DNA from: Elusimicrobiota bacterium
GTDB taxonomy: Bacteria > Elusimicrobiota > Elusimicrobia > F11
NCBI GenBank assembly: GCA_022072025.1
Contig: JAJVIP010000006.1
Span: 62,001 to 126,000 of the forward strand
Direction of reading: 5' to 3'
Length of the DNA stretch: 64,000 nt
Below the pieces are notes generated by a model. It made no database searches. It was not told where the DNA came from and saw only the letters and a list, made by a program, of their open reading frames with translations. The position numbers were made by a program, and so were the translations under genes. How positions within the stretch are numbered: position 1 is the first letter of the stretch; each line of letters opens with the position of its first letter. Positions 9,001 through 16,184 of this stretch are shown here, one piece after another.

Positions 9001-11943
9001 AGGCAACGCCTCCAGGAAAGAAGCGGTCCAGCGAACCAGCAAGGGAGAGTCTTTATGATCTTTCTGCCGAATTTCTTTGGCGCGGGCGAAATAACCCATT
9101 ACCAACTGCAACATATAAGAAGAGAGGAGACCAAAAACGGAAAAGAATTGAACAGCAGCCCCGGTCATTCCCCCTATTTGAGAAAGAGGACCTGCCCATC
9201 CCGCTCCAAAAACCAGATCCAAGAGATTGAAATGCATGAGGAGCGATGTGCCATTGGGACCAATGAGGGAGGTGAGCACCGCCAAAAGAATGATTTTGGA
9301 AATATAGGAATAAAAAAGGAGTTTAAAACGGGCCGCCACAATGGAAAGGGAAGCCACAAACGGCAACAACAACATCTGGACCAAAGGCGGAGCCCGCGCA
9401 TAAGTTTGTTCCAGTAAATTGGGGTTTTCAATTTTTTCACCCTGGGCTATTTGAAGCACATTGACTATGGGTTTAAAACCAAACCCGTAGAACATAAATC
9501 CGAGATCAAACACATGATGCCAGAACGAGTTCTTCTTGTGGCTTTCATAAAAACCCACAAGGGGTTTGAGCATGGCCTGTCCCCATTTCGTCCTTGAAAC
9601 CATCCATATCCCCACAGTGATAAAAGTGAGGAACATCACAATATTCGCAGTGATAAATAGATACTGACCCACGCCTCCCCACACAGCGGCCTGTAACCAA
9701 TAAGGGGATCCAGGTTGAGAAAGAATACTGGCCAAATGCCCCATCCACTCACTGGCATAGGGCAGCACAAAATAAGCCAACGCTCCCCACACGGGAACAG
9801 AAAGGGCCAATCGTAGGATTGGCATATTCATTACCCCCACAAAAGAAGGGGTCCAGGATCTCAAAGCTTCTTTAAGTGAGGTGAAAGAGAGCGACCGAGG
9901 TAGACGCACAATCGACAACTTGTCTCTCACCTTTCCAACGAAGGAAGGAAAAGGATTTGTAAACCAAACCGCAAACCGAGAAGTTTGGAACTCTCGAGAA
10001 ACGGAGGAGGGATGAGACAACACCGAAGCGAAACCCACAAAAAGCGTAAGTGGAACTTCTCCTTGGAGCGCCATTTGAACTTGATAGAGACCTTCATGCA
10101 GGGCCTCCGGAAAGACGGTGATGCCCAAATTGGTTTTCAGTATTCCTGAAGCGGCAAAGATACTGGCCGAAATGACCGCCAAGAGGACCAGGGTCAGGGG
10201 TTTTGAAAACGTTCCCTTTGATCCCGCATGAATATTGTTGGGGCTCACAAAAAGTTTTTCGCCGGCGAACATTTTCTCAAGGGGCGTTTTTTCGCGGGCG
10301 AACACGCTTAAGTACGCGCTTCCGGCCTCATCCGAAATTTTGGTGATCTTGGGCGCCACCACGACATAGGGAATCCGCTCTTGCTTGAGGATACCGGTGA
10401 GAAGTTCCGTGTGGAAACCGCCGGCCACCAAAACCTTCGGTTTTGGAATCTGCGTCAGCAGATTCCGGATCATCTTATGACTGCGAAGGTCGGCTGCCTC
10501 GTAAAATCTTTCAAACGACGAAAGATTTGGACCATAGTCCATGGTCCATGGTCCATGGACTGTTGCCTTATAACTCCCCCACTCCTCCGGCGTCAGCTCA
10601 AATTTCACCAACTTGCCCGCCAAGGCGAGGAACTCGCTTTGTGCGATCAACTTCTCTTGTTCAGGCGTAAGGGCCATTTGCTTGAGTACGTCCTTTTCCA
10701 ATTCGCCCACTTCTCGAAATAGTTTTTCAGCGGAGAGGCCGTCTGAGAGAAGCACGTAGCGGATATAGTTGTCAAAAGCCGGCGTCTTGGAAAGGTCAAT
10801 GCCGTTCTTCTGGCATGTTTCGCGCATTTGACGGTAATAATCGCCATAACTCATGTGACCCAATCGGTAGGCCACGCTTTGTTGGAGCAGTGTCTTCGCC
10901 TCTTTTTCGCCCAGTCCCCCCACCAGCTTTTCGATGACTGATTTCCGTTCTTGGTCCACCCGAGAAAAATCGAGACTTGATTCCATTTGATGGGCCAAAA
11001 GGAAGCGCTCTAATTCAAAACCAACTTCGCCGCCCATCGCGGCCAATTTTTTGGCATAAACTCCGAGCCCGATTTGTCCATGGTCGTAGGCCGCGCGCAA
11101 ACCGTCAAACTCTTGGAGGGCTGGTGTGAAGACCAAGGTTTTCTTTTTGGCTAACGATTTGGAAGCGGAGCCCAAATTCCGCTCGACCGCCGGCAACATT
11201 TCTCGTGTGGAGAGATAGGCTTTGACATTGGCTTCATAGCTCTTCGGGTCGTCCACTCCCACAAATCGCACGGACGTTTGAAGCCGGTTGAGGCCCACAT
11301 AGGAGGGAGCTGAAAGATATCCGCTTTCAAGAAAATCCCGGCTGACTTCCTCGACAATCTTTTTTTCATCAAAGGCGTGAAACGGAGAAAAATCATAATC
11401 ACCGAAAGCGCCTTCGACTCCAATGGTGCCCACTTTTTTTTCATCAATCAAAGACGCCAACACCTTGGCGATGTTCCCTTGCGCTTCGGGGTTCAAGTGT
11501 ATGTCCTGCACCAACACCACAGGAGCCGCAGGGGCGGAGGGCACATCAAATATTTCTTTAACGGTGCTGTGGGACAACGGCACACTTTTCAAAAGGGATT
11601 GGAGCGCTTGAGAATAGTGACTGAAACGGTTTCGAACGGCGGAGTTTTCCGGAGAACTCCAAGCGCCTGAACGAGCCATGGCTTTTTGGTCCAACAATTG
11701 GGTGGGATGGATCAGCGAATGCGAGAAGGAATCAGGCAAAGAGGCGAGCTGTTGAGAGGAGGGTTTCAGTTCTGATTTCTGAATCTGCTTTTTACGTTCC
11801 GCCCACAACCCTTCATATTGGTTGGCCTCGGCCAATGGAACCGCCACCATTTCAACAAACATCACTCCAGCCAATAAAAGGGCCAAAGATTTCTTAGACG
11901 ACAAAAAGTACTGTGTTTGATGGAGAATCCGTCTCATTTCCAT
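1..11943 (-). CDS. Giant multidomain membrane/secreted protein, partial (C-terminus beyond left edge)
   Basis: Not a gene I recognise as a whole. One open frame of at least 3981 codons starts at ATG 11943 (an in-frame ATG at 11937 is an alternative) and has no stop down to base 1. Visible order: signal or anchor segment (residues 19-38); a region resembling the Tiki/TraB/ChaN/EreA superfamily (about 140-535) with QDIHLNPEAQ at 146-155, a VEGA motif near 177 and GGFHTE at 508-513; several hydrophobic helices (about 575-955); a Gly-rich linker (about 1121-1134); two related ~800-residue units (about 1200-1990 and 2024-2805); a hydrophobic stretch (about 2835-2865); an alpha/alpha-toroid glycan-enzyme-like domain (about 2885-3250) with QKADGG; and a beta-rich tail. 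Domain names are inference from motif resemblance. Role unknown; envelope localisation is likely. Confidence 0.85.
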   Translation of the reverse strand, partial: MEMRRILHQTQYFLSSKKSLALLLAGVMFVEMVAVPLAEANQYEGLWAERKKQIQKSELKPSSQQLASLPDSFSHSLIHPTQLLDQKAMARSGAWSSPENSAVRNRFSHYSQALQSLLKSVPLSHSTVKEIFDVPSAPAAPVVLVQDIHLNPEAQGNIAKVLASLIDEKKVGTIGVEGAFGDYDFSPFHAFDEKKIVEEVSRDFLESGYLSAPSYVGLNRLQTSVRFVGVDDPKSYEANVKAYLSTREMLPAVERNLGSASKSLAKKKTLVFTPALQEFDGLRAAYDHGQIGLGVYAKKLAAMGGEVGFELERFLLAHQMESSLDFSRVDQERKSVIEKLVGGLGEKEAKTLLQQSVAYRLGHMSYGDYYRQMRETCQKNGIDLSKTPAFDNYIRYVLLSDGLSAEKLFREVGELEKDVLKQMALTPEQEKLIAQSEFLALAGKLVKFELTPEEWGSYKATVHGPWTMDYGPNLSSFERFYEAADLRSHKMIRNLLTQIPKPKVLVAGGFHTELLTGILKQERIPYVVVAPKITKISDEAGSAYLSVFAREKTPLEKMFAGEKLFVSPNNIHAGSKGTFSKPLTLVLLAVISASIFAASGILKTNLGITVFPEALHEGLYQVQMALQGEVPLTLFVGFASVLSHPSSVSREFQTSRFAVWFTNPFPSFVGKVRDKLSIVRLPRSLSFTSLKEALRSWTPSFVGVMNMPILRLALSVPVWGALAYFVLPYASEWMGHLASILSQPGSPYWLQAAVWGGVGQYLFITANIVMFLTFITVGIWMVSRTKWGQAMLKPLVGFYESHKKNSFWHHVFDLGFMFYGFGFKPIVNVLQIAQGEKIENPNLLEQTYARAPPLVQMLLLPFVASLSIVAARFKLLFYSYISKIILLAVLTSLIGPNGTSLLMHFNLLDLVFGAGWAGPLSQIGGMTGAAVQFFSVFGLLSSYMLQLVMGYFARAKEIRQKDHKDSPLLVRWTASFLEALPSIFWRIPTKDAEGKVVAWRWPLLVSSLSFIKFGGLHWVSLEIEFLKWLSLPFAPIHAVVMSVEDHERGVMGAAHLMEKAILPHLGVNPDLAIHQMFGLAPEGKTALESREDNLFSDARFESRELQDRARLEPSSAEVGAGPGGGGGGAGGGDGEGRQGLWGSIYQVARVVAPVPFNLMEALPNKLINSTLSLATLIPGKVGEEARELREVAVPKKSALQIIDQWESDTQRAMDRVKGDKVSKEALETTGLMRISPRDPAKDKPIYLSLPKFNRSDFYVGSDGRAYFKGNFLQGLKAQDKYASFNFDVPAPALLGLESLKELREINERRMRDQETAGSTYGEGEEIPENVLLARDREEAAVHKAFASILLADNRMSLRATKGQSLVSMVDDGLLKGMLERVVPLESLRNDFKTGRYDVKMVTLDPVTGKVRHVYAHERISSLSNWDRRTNHMTQETYAESYVKIDIKTGQVTRDPYPASGLVSTILPKPVDGVKVEKEEKWTTDEIFNTQQFKWANNEMYASKLMGAIGDSNILPKTVDRVKVEKDKKWTADEILNIQQFKRANNETYAWMLTGTTGERMVLESRVWKPGIDLETSDIALVADNAILGNVVGMTLETFREGRLDFQRIQLRSGVSDDVGYMRYVERLVSEIPPTNIMGFLAAAEALKTIDTSTVRGRMGFHQIQKAWDFHEKIFQPIGSQGEIIQSYVTLLKSLQPGFSTFDPALTRRIMDELVTMGRGHPKWQMIYARLTQKLANEPQLKKLIHEIGDIRGYGPAHPWFDYMMNFNYYFDRYGPGHPVNRADPLLREELEKKSPNAQQLRRRVFDSFTYWGSGHPHYQAQIRYWEELEKQKPNWTQMRIMMNKYGHESPQVQALIYGRLDGYGLGHPLQMTASYGPLWRYGQNFSKVQTAAEIQNLLNENGKFWESLKALPQSQGKISKNNWESDPALALGLAAYRGKLSELKNQMDQHLAKGNRETFKILAQEFQDVSRKMTVVDPDGKKMVAVWPGVFAAQETLEAEKTKAGIEDKGQKPPRSQDALSAAYETIDRLERDTKRGIEKFKNAPAIAQALETRGVIRILPKDSSAGQPIYFKLPEFNRSDFYTGADGHLYFKGKFLDEIKANPKYRGYNLEAHAPALLGLESLKELRGFRENKQRENEMLPPTDVPEEVHIARLNFQAAQHNALASALLIDNRLSVHATKDKSLIHFMGEKSLEKIIPNEKLRNDFKQGRFNVVMVTKDPKSGKIRHVYANERIASHTPVDRQTNSATKETYSASFVKIDLVTGKIERDKYPASSVDSSLLPLPVVKVKIDPKENWLPREYLSIFKFERENGDVYAWMPMGASGHRMVLESRVWKPGVDLDTSDIVMVADSGLLGNIAGMINESFHWGRVGLNRIQLREGVSDDPEYMRLVERVIAEIPPGTFVSFLAMVEALKTIDVSTERGRQGFERLKNAWDFYPRLNILKYRHVAEIRQHIALLKSLKPGFSIYDPALRGKLKSLPQVDEVVTHDLNSLPMYTPLAHQKVAELIFPSRDMGRPEFFKPFDVDVSGGDPNFGMGHPERKIFDLLLDSRLSEVPNLEKLVNELSDILELGENHPLRKNQQNLDFDRLGLTQRAPLAKQIVLHELSQENPDASRMRERILNLSKAVSSANAQYLRRYWKELNNPSLNWRQVVAEKGDWGPGHPEFKTITAGKLSRYGLNHPDQIEAAEGPVFSPGSPDGVRLRAIQQLTQGNQEFWKKLNAIPESKSTAGPRDWESDPALSRGLAVYRQKLSEMENQIKNLINEGQLDAARSLIQKFQKISREMSVVDPTGGKKVAVVPGLWAAEESLKNIEKKTGLNTDKESRSESPIINIPGIRFPSEIPAPVLGLISALPMSSWAFVSFLWRGAEEVQAPGKTGKVPPAAPDRPVLRTRMDEWSDRHRFQGWPQSNIAGDPQINGVAFLYDLAMEAQRFISAAQLTDAKVLLRTIGRTWWPSKGGFIDSFNLKRNEPLDYAQQEVRVTNGPNMHLALSSLTVWAADKGNDAELFQLAKSIGEFVLKQQKADGGIPYGPEPQKFDNGVSYQADFNCEYQINAYALFHRLALITGEVRWEQAAERALDYLIRHHYDPVQKEFWDTNTRGQRGTPPDVPGWALSMVGPEKLAAKGVDIEALVNDLGEIPSFFVTEWLINQMNGLKKGIQYLERAQKTAQAANAKNKLQDLEDIVRRHLPLQPAEKGAGLAYAYTKSGDKWVSAEGVDTLWGHKTQQGSSLVSATAVACYARGHDPVAGELKGQPIPWESFRFAAKKMAPLRTDEKEPTQKIEPLKSKRDVLPSEAAKAKIYRTVYKDDLYNTWTAVINRATGKFSHFEIFDVAGRKVAHVDGQITVNGVPVTGAIRSLGDKDQIEAGGFRKSLLNANGAKEGEELYVIGGDSALPAKEFYYQTLKKLQKDQPIETASSNAKGPDGAEALSPQSPMIDWVAMKEKEGESYLAGYSVPTPALPDAVLLQKRFDDGRVEVHSKHVFSPEAAEWISGRVEIYRFGKLYRTREIELDPKGQIVKDAEGRPRFITKYLQADDHGKVMSFDNDSMEVDGQVVYMDVPRKDDLSRKERIIMDLEKQRSIFHLTRKYVPIPKEAYALNPDGTLGDKLATFTTRHQIENKDIKLLQIRRDNADQTWMGEEYREAPEKYEDDLGQNPALQLKKIFQGKIENGNRVTQIIEQVYYENEGAAIPEDIRNSAQASGRQNSPSDHGEIGRQSFVYENGTARKLGHSVKHLSVDSFFSNDADRSLFSGTVPSERFEWGYNEKKGEYVRRRTIEFYNGLTLVGRIDWDKGVLSVKRTGGEYTVDPTMPNREKAGWDEYRFLRDGKDVSTGHREELGLYSVDALVPDVLAQEPPELADARAAFQVYQFEPKDKRFHWKQSALLDSRGVTLAEVKKDPLYFSPDKQVIDLIDYKGSFLNKMLGTVEGRQTYLFDPKTKTINFQKDNTGQNVPIGTAVRVDPASLLNFSSKKEVQDLLD
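3895..4341 (-). repeat. [YWFL]G-x-x-H-P motif array in unit B
   Basis: The second copy of the array keeps FGMGHP (4341), LGENHP (4230), WGPGHP (3966) and YGLNHP (3912), with eroded positions between. The first interval (37 codons) and the last (18 codons) match those of unit A. Confidence 0.7.
6340..6798 (-). repeat. [YWF]G-x-G-H-P motif array in unit A
   Basis: Six motifs are spaced 18-38 residues apart: MGRGHP (6798), YGPAHP (6690), YGPGHP (6627), WGSGHP (6513), YGHESP (6411) and YGLGHP (6357). The intervals are 36, 21, 38, 34 and 18 codons. Between them lie helix-like charged segments. I do not know a named repeat with this pattern. Confidence 0.75.
7264..7551 (-). repeat. 144-bp tandem duplication (48 residues x2) nested in unit A
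   Basis: Copy 1 occupies 7551-7408 and copy 2 occupies 7407-7264. Both begin ILPK and carry VKVEK, KWT-DEI, QQFK and ANNE at the same offsets. Unit B has only one corresponding segment, so this duplication followed the larger one. The copies are still clearly similar at DNA level. Confidence 0.85.
10538..10558. repeat. Three perfect tandem copies of the 7-mer TCCATGG in the giant gene
   Basis: TCCATGG is repeated three times without interruption inside the reading frame, near residue 465. Seven is not a multiple of three, so gain or loss of one copy would shift the frame of the remaining ~3500 codons. Confidence 0.8.
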
Positions 11944-11963
11944 GCTCTAGACTAACTAGTTGA

Positions 11964-12002
11964 GATTAAGATCGCCTTAAGATCCGGTAAATTTCTTGTA
12001 AA
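11964..12002 (-). promoter_or_regulatory. Four hexamers at 11-bp period upstream of the giant gene
   Basis: Read on the minus strand, TTTACA (12002-11997), TTTACC (11991-11986), TTAAGG (11980-11975) and TTAATC (11969-11964) recur at exactly 11 bp. The array ends 20 bp before ATG 11943. Direct hexamers at 11 bp are the layout bound by PhoB/PhoP/OmpR-type regulators; the regulator here is not known. A very similar array precedes the TPR gene at 28569. TTTACC plus TAATCT (17-bp spacer) could alternatively be read as a sigma-70 promoter. Confidence 0.5.
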
Positions 12003-12110
12003 ATTTCGTGGGGAAGGAAAGACTAATTTGAGACGAAAAATCAAATTTTGAATTGATTTTTGGATACGAATTTCAAGGTTAAATGAATGGCGCGGTGAGG
12101 TTTTTCTCGA

Positions 12111-12183
12111 GTTTCGAGTTTGTGATTTGAAACTTCGAGTTTTTAAACTCTAAATCACAAGTCTCAAACTCTAAACTCGAAAC
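12111..12183. repeat. 73-bp imperfect palindrome between nrdJ and the giant gene
   Basis: The ends are a perfect 11-bp inverted pair, GTTTCGAGTTT (12111-12121) and AAACTCGAAAC (12173-12183). The interior is a degenerate palindrome of GAGTTT and TGATTT words. It lies 35 bp downstream of the nrdJ stop and could act as its terminator or be a dispersed repeat. The rest of 11944-12217 shows only the hexamer array. Confidence 0.6.
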
Positions 12184-12217
12184 AAACTCAAAAAGAAGGG
12201 ATGGTATTCTCCCTCGT

Positions 12218-15200
12218 TCATGAACAGCCAGAGGTGGCACCACAAGTATTGCATTTGAGGCAGGTGCCATTGCGGACCATGGTGAATTGACCGCACTCAC
12301 GGCACGGATCGCCCTCATACCCTTTCATGCGCGCTTCCTGCATTTTCCGAGCCGCACTGTCGGCTTTTCCAGGACGAGGCGTGGACGACAATGATACAGG
12401 AACTGCAGCCCCATTGACCACGGTGGCGGTTGCCACTGAAGCGGCTTTGATGGAGGTGGCCTCCACCGTTGGAGAATGGGTCACGGTGGATGTCACGGTT
12501 GTCAGTCGTGGTGTGGTCGGAACAGCGTGATCGACTTTCGGAGAAGAGATATCCAATTTTTCGGCGGGCTCGTTTTCCACATGGCCCGAGCGTGGGGTTG
12601 TGAATTTAAACGGAGAAGGTTCTCGGAAAGGAACAATTCTTTCAAACATCACTTCCTCCGATTCATACTCCGGCCCCTTGGTGACGGAATCCACCCGCAA
12701 ATCTTCCAGTTGAACTTGAGCCAAGTCTTGACGATCCAAATAGGTGATGGCCAACTCGCGGAAGATGTAGTCGATGATCGACGTGGACATTTTGATGCGG
12801 GGGTTCCCGCTCACCATACCATTGGGTTCGAAGCGTGTGAACACGAACGCTTCGACGAATTCCTCCAATGGAACACCATGCTGGAGTCCCAACGACACCG
12901 CAATAGCGAAACAGTTCATGAGGCTACGGAAAGCGGCGCCTTCTTTGTGCATGTCCAAGAACAATTCGCCCAATTCTCCGCCTTCGTATTCACCGGTCCG
13001 AATATACACGGTGTGCCCGCCAATTTTCGCTTTCTGCGTATAGCCCGCCCGACGATCCGGTAACCGACGACGTTTGGCGATGTATCGGTGAATCAACTTC
13101 TCGGCCACTTGGAGCGGTGTGGAAGGCGCTTCCGCTTTGGAGGAGTCTTCAGAAGCCGCCTCATCGGACGCCGTGTTGAGCGGTTGGCTCAGTTTCGAAC
13201 CATCGCGGTACAGCGCGTTGGCTTTGATCATATATCGCCAGGATTTCATGTAGGCATCTTGAATATCGGCGATGGTCGCTTCCATGGGAAAATTGATGGT
13301 CTTGGAAATGGCGCCTGAAATAAACGGCTGCGCCGCGCCCATCATTTGAATGTGCGCGATGGGAGCGATGAAACGTTTCCCTTTGGTTCCACAACGGTTC
13401 GCGCAATCGAAAACCGCCAAATGTTCGTCTTTGAGATGGGGCGCCCCTTCCAACATCATGGTGCCGCACACATAGGAATTGGCTTCGGCGATCTGGTCAC
13501 CCGTGAAGCCCAAGCCTTTCAGCATGTTGAAATTCCAATCGTTGAGCTGAACTTCGGTGAAGCCCAAGGTCTTCACACAAAATTCTTCGCCGAGCGCGTA
13601 TTTGTTGAACACGAAGTTGATATCAAACGCTTGGGGCAACGCGTCTTCCAATTTTTTGAGAATTTCATCGGTGAAGCCTTTGGCTTTGAGACTCTCGGGG
13701 TTGATGTGCGGAGCGCCTTTCAAGGATCCCGCTCCACGACAGTATTGAATAATGGCTTCGATCTGAGGGGTCGAATACCCCAACTTCCTCAAGGCTGGCG
13801 GAATGGAACTGTTGATAATTTTGAAGTAACCGCCCCCGGCCAACTTCTTAAATTTAACCAACGCGAAATCAGGTTCAATGCCGGTGGTGTCGCAATCCAT
13901 CACGAGACCAATGGTGCCCGTGGGCGCGATCACCGTCACTTGCGCGTTTCGAAATCCATAGGCCTCTCCCAAATTCAACATTTTATCAGCGTCTTCGCGC
14001 GCCGCTTTGAGGAGGGGCGCCGGGCAATGGTCGGGGTTGATTCCCATCGGCTTAATGCTCAAACCTTCATAGTCGTCCACCGGCACATTGTAGGCGGCCC
14101 GTCTGTGGTTGCGAATGACCCGCAACATGGCCTCTCGGTTGGCGAAATAGCGAGGGAAAGGGCCTTTCACATGCGCCATTTCAGCCGAAGTGGCATAGGC
14201 CACGCAATGCATGATCGCTGTCAATGCGCCGCAGATGGCTGAGGCTTCAGGGGAATCGTAGGGAATTCCATTGACCATCAAGTAAGCGCCCAAATTGGCG
14301 TAACCCAAACCCAAGGTGCGAAAGTCATACGACTTCTGCGCAATGGCCTGGCTGGGGAATTGGGCCATGAGCACGCTGATTTCAAGCGTGATGGTCCACA
14401 GCCGATTCGCGTGGCGATACCCTTCCACATCAAACTGACCGCTCGATTCATCATGAAACTTCATTAAGTTGAGCGAGGCCAAATTACAAGCCGTGTCATC
14501 CAAAAACATATATTCGCTGCACGGATTCGAAGCATTAATGCGTCCATCCTCGGGACAGGTATGCCATTCGTTGATGGTCGTGTCGTACTGAAGCCCCGGG
14601 TCCGCGCAACTCCAAGCAGCGTTTGAAATTTGATTCCAAAGGTCCCGGGCATCCAATGTTTTGCAAGGTTTGGGTTCCCGGCCTTCACGGGCGGCCTTGG
14701 CCTTTTCGACGCGCCAGTACAAATGCCAATCGCCGCCAGTTTCAACCGCTTCCATGAAGCCATTGGTCACTCGAAGCGAGTTGTTGGAATTTTGTCCTGA
14801 CACCGTGACATAGGCATCCGAATTCCAATCGGTGTTGTAGACAGGGAACTTGAGGCTGGTGACCCCCTGTTGGGCGAGAGCAATAGCGCGTTCCACATAA
14901 TTGGCCGACACGCAGGCACCGGCCGCGGCCCGAATGGCCGCCGCCAATCGGGTATTCTTCTTCCGATCAAATTTTTCTTTCTCAACGGGCCAGGCATGCG
15001 CGGACTTGATGATTTCGTTCAAATGCTTTTCACACAACCTCGAACCCGTGACAAGCGCCGCAACTTTTTGCTCCTCCACCACTTTCCAGTTGATGTATTC
15101 CTCAATGTCCGGATGATCCACATCCAACGTCACCATCTTGGCGGCGCGGCGTGTGGTGCCGCCTGATTTGATGGCGCCCGCCGCGCGATCGCCAATGCGA

Positions 15201-16024
15201 AGGAAAGACATGAGACCTGACGATTTTCCTCCGCCACTGAGAGGTTCGCCGGATCCGCGGATGGCAGAAAAATTAGAGCCGGTGCCGGACCCATATTTAA
15301 AGATCCGGGCTTCCCGAACCCACAAATCCATGATGCCGCCCTCATTGACCAAATCATCCGACACCGATTGAATAAAACAGGCATGCGGCTGGGGGTGTTC
15401 GTAAGCGTTGGTGGAACGCGTCAATTGACCCGTGGCGGGGTCTACAAACATATGGCCTTGGGCCGGTCCTTCAATTCCATAGGCCCAATGAAGGCCCGTG
15501 TTGAACCACTGGGGAGAGTTCGGTGCGGCCACTTGCCGGGCCAACATGACCACCATTTCGTTGTAATAGGACAAAGCGTCTTCTTCAGACGCGAAGTAAC
15601 CATATTTGAATCCCCAATAGGTCCAACAACCAGCCAGCCGATGAAAAACTTGGGCGGCATCAGCCTCCCCCACATATCGTTGATTTTCAGGAAGTTTCGC
15701 CAACTCCACCAGGTCCGCGGTGGAACGCTGTAACCATTCCGGGATACCGCTTTCATGAATTTTTTTCAGTACCGCAGGAACACCGGCGCGGCGGAAATAT
15801 TTTTGGGCGATGATATCAGTGGCCACTTGTGACCAACTTTTGGGAATCCGAATGTTTTCCATTTTGAAAACAACCGATCCATCGGGATTGGAAATACTGG
15901 AAGTCCTAAAATCCCATTCAATGGTCTTATAGGGATCTTTACCAGCCAAACAAAAACGGGGTGTGATCGTGAGACCCTTTTTGGATTTACTGGAGTTTGA
16001 TTTGGTTAGGGATGAAGTCGGCAT
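12218..16024 (-). CDS. nrdJ: Vitamin B12-dependent (class II) ribonucleotide reductase
   Basis: This enzyme reduces ribonucleotides to deoxyribonucleotides using adenosylcobalamin, independent of oxygen. It is 1268 residues from ATG 16024, chosen because GAGGTGAT lies 7 bp upstream; an in-frame GTG at 16036 would overlap that Shine-Dalgarno. Recognisable parts are the N-terminal FRRAGVPAV region, the glycyl/thiyl barrel with [20 protein letters not shown] and [19 protein letters not shown], a C-terminal TSCPD-type domain (around [15 protein letters not shown]), and a Cys-rich tail ([13 protein letters not shown], ending SGCS) that should be the redox-active or zinc-binding end. It belongs to the long NrdJ subclass. 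No cobalamin riboswitch is visible upstream. Confidence 0.96.
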   Translation of the reverse strand: MPTSSLTKSNSSKSKKGLTITPRFCLAGKDPYKTIEWDFRTSSISNPDGSVVFKMENIRIPKSWSQVATDIIAQKYFRRAGVPAVLKKIHESGIPEWLQRSTADLVELAKLPENQRYVGEADAAQVFHRLAGCWTYWGFKYGYFASEEDALSYYNEMVVMLARQVAAPNSPQWFNTGLHWAYGIEGPAQGHMFVDPATGQLTRSTNAYEHPQPHACFIQSVSDDLVNEGGIMDLWVREARIFKYGSGTGSNFSAIRGSGEPLSGGGKSSGLMSFLRIGDRAAGAIKSGGTTRRAAKMVTLDVDHPDIEEYINWKVVEEQKVAALVTGSRLCEKHLNEIIKSAHAWPVEKEKFDRKKNTRLAAAIRAAAGACVSANYVERAIALAQQGVTSLKFPVYNTDWNSDAYVTVSGQNSNNSLRVTNGFMEAVETGGDWHLYWRVEKAKAAREGREPKPCKTLDARDLWNQISNAAWSCADPGLQYDTTINEWHTCPEDGRINASNPCSEYMFLDDTACNLASLNLMKFHDESSGQFDVEGYRHANRLWTITLEISVLMAQFPSQAIAQKSYDFRTLGLGYANLGAYLMVNGIPYDSPEASAICGALTAIMHCVAYATSAEMAHVKGPFPRYFANREAMLRVIRNHRRAAYNVPVDDYEGLSIKPMGINPDHCPAPLLKAAREDADKMLNLGEAYGFRNAQVTVIAPTGTIGLVMDCDTTGIEPDFALVKFKKLAGGGYFKIINSSIPPALRKLGYSTPQIEAIIQYCRGAGSLKGAPHINPESLKAKGFTDEILKKLEDALPQAFDINFVFNKYALGEEFCVKTLGFTEVQLNDWNFNMLKGLGFTGDQIAEANSYVCGTMMLEGAPHLKDEHLAVFDCANRCGTKGKRFIAPIAHIQMMGAAQPFISGAISKTINFPMEATIADIQDAYMKSWRYMIKANALYRDGSKLSQPLNTASDEAASEDSSKAEAPSTPLQVAEKLIHRYIAKRRRLPDRRAGYTQKAKIGGHTVYIRTGEYEGGELGELFLDMHKEGAAFRSLMNCFAIAVSLGLQHGVPLEEFVEAFVFTRFEPNGMVSGNPRIKMSTSIIDYIFRELAITYLDRQDLAQVQLEDLRVDSVTKGPEYESEEVMFERIVPFREPSPFKFTTPRSGHVENEPAEKLDISSPKVDHAVPTTPRLTTVTSTVTHSPTVEATSIKAASVATATVVNGAAVPVSLSSTPRPGKADSAARKMQEARMKGYEGDPCRECGQFTMVRNGTCLKCNTCGATSGCS

Positions 16025-16079
16025 AGGGAGAATCACCTCATTAAAAATTGGATACCACTACCTGTTGGGGCAGCGCGAC

Positions 16080-16109
16080 TTTCTACTACAACATATTTGA
16101 TCGTGTCAA
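16080..16109 (-). promoter_or_regulatory. Candidate sigma-70 promoter of nrdJ
   Basis: On the minus strand TTGACA (16109-16104) is followed after 18 bp by TAGAAA (16085-16080), about 55 bp upstream of ATG 16024. The spacer contains an AT-rich CAAATATGTTG stretch that only loosely resembles an NrdR box. Confidence 0.45.
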
Positions 16110-16169
16110 CGCGCAAAATTCATAGTGAAAAATCGGTTTTTTCGAAGGAAAAAATATTTTTTTTGATGT

Positions 16170-16175
16170 TATAAT
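16170..16175 (+). promoter_or_regulatory. -10 element of the M23 peptidase gene, near-leaderless
   Basis: A perfect TATAAT ends 9 bp before ATG 16185, so transcription should begin at or within a few bases of the start codon. No Shine-Dalgarno lies between. No good -35 hexamer is seen. Confidence 0.55.
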
Positions 16176-16184
16176 CCGCGCCGC

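Noticed and set aside
1-11943. Possible frameshift splitting the giant gene
   Set aside because: Triplets read from the first base of nearly every line up to about 10920 gave no tta, cta or tca in frame; spot checks near the start were also clean. Protein character is continuous throughout.
12079-12318. 79-codon minus frame overlapping the nrdJ end
   Set aside because: It mostly translates the AT-rich palindrome (a typical repeat-derived peptide) and runs out of frame with NrdJ.
13346-14242. Plus-strand frame of 298 codons opposite nrdJ
   Set aside because: It is a shadow of the conserved NrdJ coding frame.
16086-16103. NrdR box upstream of nrdJ
   Set aside because: Only a partial match to the consensus palindrome; kept as a remark, not a feature.
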